Positions 59,297-64,000 of a stretch of DNA of 64,000 bases are shown one piece after another; positions within the stretch are counted from its first letter, which is position 1; the number at the start of each line of letters is the position of its first letter. The notes beneath the pieces are model-generated. The model saw nothing but the letters and a program-made list of their open reading frames with translations, was not told the DNA's origin and ran no database searches. The stretch comes from Bacteroides sp. MSB163. GTDB lineage: Bacteria > Bacteroidota > Bacteroidia > Bacteroidales > Bacteroidaceae. Where the stretch lies: assembly GCF_036416795.1 (NCBI RefSeq), contig NZ_CP143867.1, positions 2,046,001 to 2,110,000 on the forward strand, given 5' to 3'. The position numbers and the translations under genes were made by a program.

Positions 59297-62134
59297 ATGA
59301 GAACAACCCTGCTATTATTCTGTATCTTTTCTCTATTTAGTAGTTTATCACGAGGTTCTTCTATTCCATTCTCTCCCATCGTGAGAAGTTATTCCGTGTC
59401 CGATTATAATGCAGGAATCCAGAATTGGTCTATTGCTCAGGATGAGAGGGGAATCATGTACATTGGTAACAACAAAGGCTTGCTGGAGTTTGACGGGAGC
59501 AGGTGGGAACTGCATGAGTTGCCTACTAAGAATATTGTGCGTGCTGTGTACATTGGCGAAGACGGAAAGATATTTGTAGGCTCTTTTGAAGAGTTCGGTT
59601 ACTTTGAACGTGACTCGTTAGATTGCCTTGTATACCATTCGTTAAAAGATGAAGTAAAAGACTTCCGGTTTCAGAATGATGAAATCTGGAGTATTGTGCC
59701 GGTGCAGGATGAGATTGTATTTCAGTCTTTTGGTTCCCTATTCATTTACGACGGACATATCGTGAGAGGTATCCGCACGAAATCGCTCCCGCTGAATCTG
59801 TTCCAGGTAGGTGATACTTTTTATTCCCAACTGATAAATGAGGGGCTTTCTATCTTTATAAACGATGGATTTGAACGCCTGATTGACCGGAAGCTGCTGG
59901 GCGACAGTGATGTCATGGCAGGACTTCCGTATGATGACGGCGCTTTGCTGCTGACCCGGAATAGTGGCGGCTTCATTTATCAGCATGGAAAAGTCGTGAA
60001 GTGGCATACGGAATGTGATGCAGAATTGGAGAAGTACACTGTTAACCGGGCAGTGATGACGAAAGATAGTTGCTATATCATTGGTACCATCTCCAACGGA
60101 GTTTATGCGATAGACAAAAAGGGACGGTTGCTCTGGAAGGAAAACACGGATAGCCGTTTGCAGAACAATACGGTTCTGGGGCTTTACTGTGATGCCGATA
60201 ATAATGTCTGGGTGGCTTTGGACGAAGGAATAGCTTATATACTAAATAACTCCCTGGTATATTATTATGAACCTCCTTACCGGAAGATTGGTATGATTTA
60301 TGATGTACTGGTAAAAGAAGATGAGGCTTATGTGGCTTCCAATCAGGGCGTTTACCGGATGAAGAGTGGAAAGTTGGAACTTGTTCCGGGATTGGAGGAA
60401 CAAGCATGGTACGTCAAAGAGTGGGGAAACCAGATTCTCTGCGGGCATAATAAAGGTACTTTTCAGATAGCAGGTTTGCAGGCGTCATTGATTTCGGACG
60501 TAAGGGGGGCGATGTGCATGAGGGAAATCTACCATGAAGGACATCCGTTGCTATTGCAGGGAACTTATACGTTTCTGAATCTGTATAAGGAGAATGCTTC
60601 CGGGGTCTGGAGCTTTTTGAATTCATTAGGCGGGTTTACCCATATGGTGCGGGGCATAGAAATGGACCACCGGGGGAATATTTGGGTAAAGCATTTGCGG
60701 AAGGGATTGTTCCGCTTACGGATCAGTCAGGATTTGAAGAGGGTAGAGGACCTCAAAATGTATATGGAACTGGGAGATGTGAAAGATGGGAATTTCTCTC
60801 TCTTTAAAATTAACGGTCGGGTGGTCTTTTCAAACGGAAAGGCATTCTATACTTATGAAGATATGGCTGACTCGATAATCTCCTACGAGGTGATGAATGA
60901 GCAGCTAGCGGAGCTGAAAGGGATAAATGATGTGAGTCATGCAGGCGGTAATATGTACTGGCTTGTCAGTGGGCGGATGGCCTATCTGGTGAAGTGTGAG
61001 ATGAATGTCTTTCAGGTTGAACATCGGATTCCATTCTCTTTGTTTGAAGGTCTGTCGATAGAAGAAAGGGCGGCGATGGTTTATGACAAGGGTAGCAAAA
61101 GCTCTTATCTCTGCCTGAATAATGCTATTGCCCGCATTGATGCAGATAGTTCCCTGTTATATAAATCTCCCGTTAAGCGTTCCTTGTGGGTTTCGGGCAT
61201 CACAGTAGAGGCTGAATGGACGGGAAAGAAAAAACAACTGTCCGTGCAAGAAGAAAACAAGATAGAGGCGGAGTTCAGTACGGTGTGCTTCTCTTTGTGT
61301 TATCCGGTTTATAATAACTATACTTATAAGGTTAGGTACAAGCTGGAGGGGCTTAACGACCAGTGGGTGGACAATGAGCGTAGTCTGGAGAAGAAATATA
61401 CTCGTTTGCCTTTTGGCTCTTATGTCTTCAAAGCGGAAGTATATGATGGAAACCAGATTCTGGCATCGACAACTCTTCCTTTCGTCATATTGAGGCCTTG
61501 GTACCTGTCCTACTGGGCTATCAGTGGCTATGTACTTGCCGGACTGATTCTGTTACTGTTGTTGCAATACATCGTTTACCAGTCCGTGAAGAAGAAGAAA
61601 GACCGCGTGATTGAACAACAGCGCATAGCCCATCAGGCTGAGATTGAACAGCAAGAGAAGAAGATTATCGAACTCGAGAAAGAACAACTTGAAGCAGACC
61701 TACGTTTCAAGAGCAAGGAGTTGTCGGGAGTGGTAATGACTAATATCGCCCATCAGGAGTTTCTGAACTCCTTGAAGGAAGAGATACAGCAGCAGAAGCT
61801 GTCCGGGCAGTACACACGGAAGAACCTGGATAAACTGCTCGCTTTGGTGAATAACAACATCGTTTCGGACGAAGAGAGCTGGAACATGTTTCAGGCCAAC
61901 TTCGACCGGATACACGAGAACTTCTTCCGAAACCTGAAACAGCAGTATCCTGACCTCACATCGGGCGACTTGCGCTTCTGCGCTTTGCTTCGCTTGAACC
62001 TGCCGACGAAGGAGATTGCGAAGCTGCTGAACATCTCGATACGTGGAGTGGATGCGGCAAGATACCGCCTACGCAAGAAGTTCAACCTGCCTCAGGAAGA
62101 TAGTCTGACGGATTTTATGATAAATTTTAAGTAA
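59297..62134 (+). CDS. Membrane sensor-regulator: beta-propeller, triple-Y, coiled coil and LuxR-type HTH
   Basis: 945 residues from ATG 59297. Signal peptide MRTTLLLFCIFSLFSSLSRG. Residues about 20-630 are Reg_prop-like propeller units (NWSIAQDERGIMYIGNNKGLLEFDGSRW, NVWVALDEGIAYILN, NIWVKHLRKGLFRLR). A triple-Y domain (YPVYNNYTYKVRYKLEGLNDQWV...LPFGSYVFKAEVYDG) follows near 675-735, then one TM helix (YVLAGLILLLLLQYIVYQS), a coiled coil (about 775-820), and a LuxR-type HTH at the end (LTSGDLRFCALLRLNLPTKEIAKLLNISIRGVDAARYRLRKKF). It likely senses an envelope ligand and binds DNA directly, a one-protein cousin of hybrid two-component sensors. It stands just before a GH3 gene and may regulate it; no kinase domain is present. 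Confidence 0.88.
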   Translation: MRTTLLLFCIFSLFSSLSRGSSIPFSPIVRSYSVSDYNAGIQNWSIAQDERGIMYIGNNKGLLEFDGSRWELHELPTKNIVRAVYIGEDGKIFVGSFEEFGYFERDSLDCLVYHSLKDEVKDFRFQNDEIWSIVPVQDEIVFQSFGSLFIYDGHIVRGIRTKSLPLNLFQVGDTFYSQLINEGLSIFINDGFERLIDRKLLGDSDVMAGLPYDDGALLLTRNSGGFIYQHGKVVKWHTECDAELEKYTVNRAVMTKDSCYIIGTISNGVYAIDKKGRLLWKENTDSRLQNNTVLGLYCDADNNVWVALDEGIAYILNNSLVYYYEPPYRKIGMIYDVLVKEDEAYVASNQGVYRMKSGKLELVPGLEEQAWYVKEWGNQILCGHNKGTFQIAGLQASLISDVRGAMCMREIYHEGHPLLLQGTYTFLNLYKENASGVWSFLNSLGGFTHMVRGIEMDHRGNIWVKHLRKGLFRLRISQDLKRVEDLKMYMELGDVKDGNFSLFKINGRVVFSNGKAFYTYEDMADSIISYEVMNEQLAELKGINDVSHAGGNMYWLVSGRMAYLVKCEMNVFQVEHRIPFSLFEGLSIEERAAMVYDKGSKSSYLCLNNAIARIDADSSLLYKSPVKRSLWVSGITVEAEWTGKKKQLSVQEENKIEAEFSTVCFSLCYPVYNNYTYKVRYKLEGLNDQWVDNERSLEKKYTRLPFGSYVFKAEVYDGNQILASTTLPFVILRPWYLSYWAISGYVLAGLILLLLLQYIVYQSVKKKKDRVIEQQRIAHQAEIEQQEKKIIELEKEQLEADLRFKSKELSGVVMTNIAHQEFLNSLKEEIQQQKLSGQYTRKNLDKLLALVNNNIVSDEESWNMFQANFDRIHENFFRNLKQQYPDLTSGDLRFCALLRLNLPTKEIAKLLNISIRGVDAARYRLRKKFNLPQEDSLTDFMINFK

Positions 62135-62207
62135 CTGACCCTTAGTTTGATAAAGTGAAAGGACGTATTAAAATAGTACTTCCTTTTTTTATAATCTGCC
62201 CTAAAGG

Positions 62208-62215
62208 TACTTTTG
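62208..62215 (+). promoter_or_regulatory. GH3 gene -7 box
   Basis: TACTTTTG, perfect TAnnTTTG, 80 bp before the ATG at 62296, giving a leader of about 75 nt. Confidence 0.5.
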
Positions 62216-62295
62216 TTGTAGCACCGGATTATAAGAGTTTTAAGGGCTTTCCCTTTATTTGCAGTGAAATCATTTTTCTCCAATAATAATAAAGA

Positions 62296-64000
62296 ATGAA
62301 AAGCATGAAACATTTATCCCTTAAGTTACAATTGTTTTTAATGTTATTGATGTTTGTATCTATTGGCGTACAAGCACAGAAATCTCCTTTAGACATGGAC
62401 CGTTTCATCGACGACCTGATGAAGAAGATGACTCTTGAAGAGAAAATAGGTCAGTTGAACCTTCCGGTAACGGGCGAGATTACTACCGGGCAGGCCAAGA
62501 GCAGCAATGTGGCCAAACGTATCCGTGCCGGTGAAGTAGGTGGTCTTTTCAATCTGAAAGGAGTGGAACGCATCCGCGATGTGCAGAAACAGGCGATTGA
62601 GGAGAGCCGGCTCGGTATTCCTCTTTTGTTTGGTATGGATGTCATTCATGGATACGAAACTGTATTCCCTATACCTTTGGGCTTGTCCTGCACGTGGGAT
62701 ATGAAAGCCATTGAAGAATCTGCGCGCATCGCTGCCATTGAAGCCAGTGCCGACGGTATTTGCTGGACATTCAGTCCGATGGTGGATGTCTCTCGTGATG
62801 CCCGTTGGGGACGTGTTTCCGAAGGTAACGGTGAAGACCCTTTCCTGGGAGCGGCAATTGCACGCGCCATGGTGCGCGGTTATCAGGGAAAAGATATGAG
62901 CCGTAATAATGAAATCATGGCTTGTGTGAAGCACTTTGCCCTGTATGGTGCACCGGAGGCCGGACGTGATTATAATACGGTGGATATGAGCCATCAGCGT
63001 ATGTTCAATGAATATATGTTGCCTTATCAGGCGGCTGTAGAAGAAGGTGTGGGCAGTGTTATGGCTTCGTTCAACGAAGTGGACGGAGTGCCCGCCACCG
63101 GAAATAAATGGTTGATGACAGATGTGCTCCGCAAGCAATGGGGCTTTGGCGGATTCGTTGTGACGGATTACACCGGTATCACCGAAATGACGGACCACGG
63201 TATGGGTGATACACAGACGGTTGCCGCCCTGGCACTGAATGCAGGTGTCGATATGGATATGGTGAGCGATGCTTTCACGAGTACCCTTAAGAAGTCTCTG
63301 GAAGAAGGTAAAGTTTCGGTAAAGGCTGTCGATGCTGCTTGTCGCCGTATTCTGGAAGCTAAATACAAACTTGGTCTTTTTGATAATCCTTATAAGTATT
63401 GCGATGTAACTCGTCCGAAGAAAGAAGTCTTCACCAAAGAACACCGTGCCATTGCCCGCAAAACAGCTTCGGAAAGTTTTGTACTGTTGAAGAATGAAGG
63501 CAATGTGCTTCCGCTGGCAAAAAAAGGAACGATTGCCGTAGTAGGGCCTTTGGCGGATAGCCGTAGCAACATGCCGGGTACGTGGAGCGTGGCTGCCGTG
63601 ATGAATAAATATCCTTCGCTGGTTGAAGGACTGAAAGATGTGGTAGGCGGCAAAGCCAGAATTCTTACGGCAAAAGGCAGCAACCTGATGAGCGATGCTG
63701 AATATGAAGAACGTGCCACCATGTTTGGACGTACTTTGCACCGTGACAACCGTACGGACAAAGAACTACTGGATGAGGCTCTCGCTGTGGCAGCCAAGTC
63801 GGATGTGATTGTTGCCGCCCTGGGCGAATCTTCTGAAATGAGCGGAGAAAGCAGTTGCCGCACAGACCTTGAAATGCCGGATACCCAGCGTGTGCTTTTG
63901 CAGGAATTATTGAAAACCGGTAAACCGGTAGTATTGGTGTTGTTCACCGGCCGTCCTTTGGTGCTGAACTGGGAACAGGAAAACGTGCCTGCCATCCTGA
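62296..64000 (+). CDS. Secreted glycoside hydrolase family 3 (BglX-like), 5' part
   Basis: 568 codons are visible, and the gene runs off the window (family about 740-760 residues). Signal peptide MKSMKHLSLKLQLFLMLLMFVSIGVQAQ. GH3 N-terminal domain: MTLEEKIGQLNLP, GIPLLFGMDVIHGYETVFPIPLG, WTFSPMVDVSRDARWGRVSEGNGEDPFL, MACVKHFALYGAPEAGRDYN, and the nucleophile Asp in GGFVVTDYTGI (residue 291). The C-terminal domain starts VLLKNEGNVLPLAKKGTIAVVGPLA and includes VAALGESSEMSGESSCRTDLEMPD. It hydrolyses beta-glucosides or related plant-glycan ends in the periplasm; it resembles BglX. It follows the sensor-regulator, so a polysaccharide-use locus may continue past the window. Confidence 0.95.
   Translation, partial: MKSMKHLSLKLQLFLMLLMFVSIGVQAQKSPLDMDRFIDDLMKKMTLEEKIGQLNLPVTGEITTGQAKSSNVAKRIRAGEVGGLFNLKGVERIRDVQKQAIEESRLGIPLLFGMDVIHGYETVFPIPLGLSCTWDMKAIEESARIAAIEASADGICWTFSPMVDVSRDARWGRVSEGNGEDPFLGAAIARAMVRGYQGKDMSRNNEIMACVKHFALYGAPEAGRDYNTVDMSHQRMFNEYMLPYQAAVEEGVGSVMASFNEVDGVPATGNKWLMTDVLRKQWGFGGFVVTDYTGITEMTDHGMGDTQTVAALALNAGVDMDMVSDAFTSTLKKSLEEGKVSVKAVDAACRRILEAKYKLGLFDNPYKYCDVTRPKKEVFTKEHRAIARKTASESFVLLKNEGNVLPLAKKGTIAVVGPLADSRSNMPGTWSVAAVMNKYPSLVEGLKDVVGGKARILTAKGSNLMSDAEYEERATMFGRTLHRDNRTDKELLDEALAVAAKSDVIVAALGESSEMSGESSCRTDLEMPDTQRVLLQELLKTGKPVVLVLFTGRPLVLNWEQENVPAIL

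Noticed and set aside
62389..63741. 450-codon minus-strand open frame
   Set aside because: It is the antisense shadow of the GH3 gene; the plus-strand frame has full family motifs, and the minus frame has an unnatural His/Arg-rich composition.
1..64000. Prophage, plasmid origin or rRNA operon
   Set aside because: No integrase, capsid, replication or rRNA sequences were recognised anywhere in the window.

Overview
The window looks like a chromosomal segment of a gut Bacteroides or a close relative. The reasons are: Bacteroides-type promoters (-33 TTTG or TTGC, about 19 bp, then TAnnTTTG) in front of many genes, no purine-rich ribosome binding sites, SecD and SecF fused in one protein, a KorAB 2-oxoacid:ferredoxin oxidoreductase, BspA-like leucine-rich-repeat surface proteins with C-terminal tails resembling type IX sorting domains, and a fused proline dehydrogenase/P5C dehydrogenase. 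The genus is inferred from these traits, not from a database match.

Bases 1-30120 are mostly conserved housekeeping: the 5' part of pckA, upp, a DUF3267-like membrane protein, an orphan sensor histidine kinase, putA (with an apparent one-base frameshift near its start), korB-korA, tRNA-Arg(CCT), secDF, an operon of two rhomboid proteases plus an endonuclease/exonuclease/phosphatase-fold protein and an M3 peptidase, hup (HU), argS, topA, an outer-membrane barrel/TPR pair and a NUDIX hydrolase.

Bases 30258-32412 are accessory: an AlbA_2/ATPase-like regulator with a six-copy in-frame 12-bp repeat, then a decayed HEPN-MNT (toxin-antitoxin type) remnant in which both genes have lost their middle or 3' parts. 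Bases 32510-39771 form a four-gene minus-strand surface-protein operon (PEGA protein, FN3-like lipoprotein, beta-helix protein, repeat/LRR protein). It is preceded by a long leader containing a nested inverted pair of structured elements and a T-tailed hairpin. A 1.4-kb gene-poor region follows, then an AAA ATPase of the DUF234 type with a strong promoter and operator-like dyad. Next come a 2312-residue and a 1088-residue secreted protein in one minus-strand operon (42643-52860).

Bases 53680-64000 hold a plus-strand run: lipoprotein, DEDDh exonuclease, inositol monophosphatase family, ComF, then (minus strand) two identical tRNA-Asn genes, pfkB-family kinase, S41 peptidase, a propeller/LuxR-type sensor-regulator and the start of a secreted GH3 glycosidase.

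The most unusual signal is non-coding. Three unlinked intergenic regions (2205-2292, 40679-40872, 53192-53345) hold tandem arrays with an exact 22-bp period but unrelated unit sequences; in most of them the unit has internal or alternating dyad symmetry. A fourth, looser dyad-rich stretch lies at 53461-53570. I do not recognise this as a named element.
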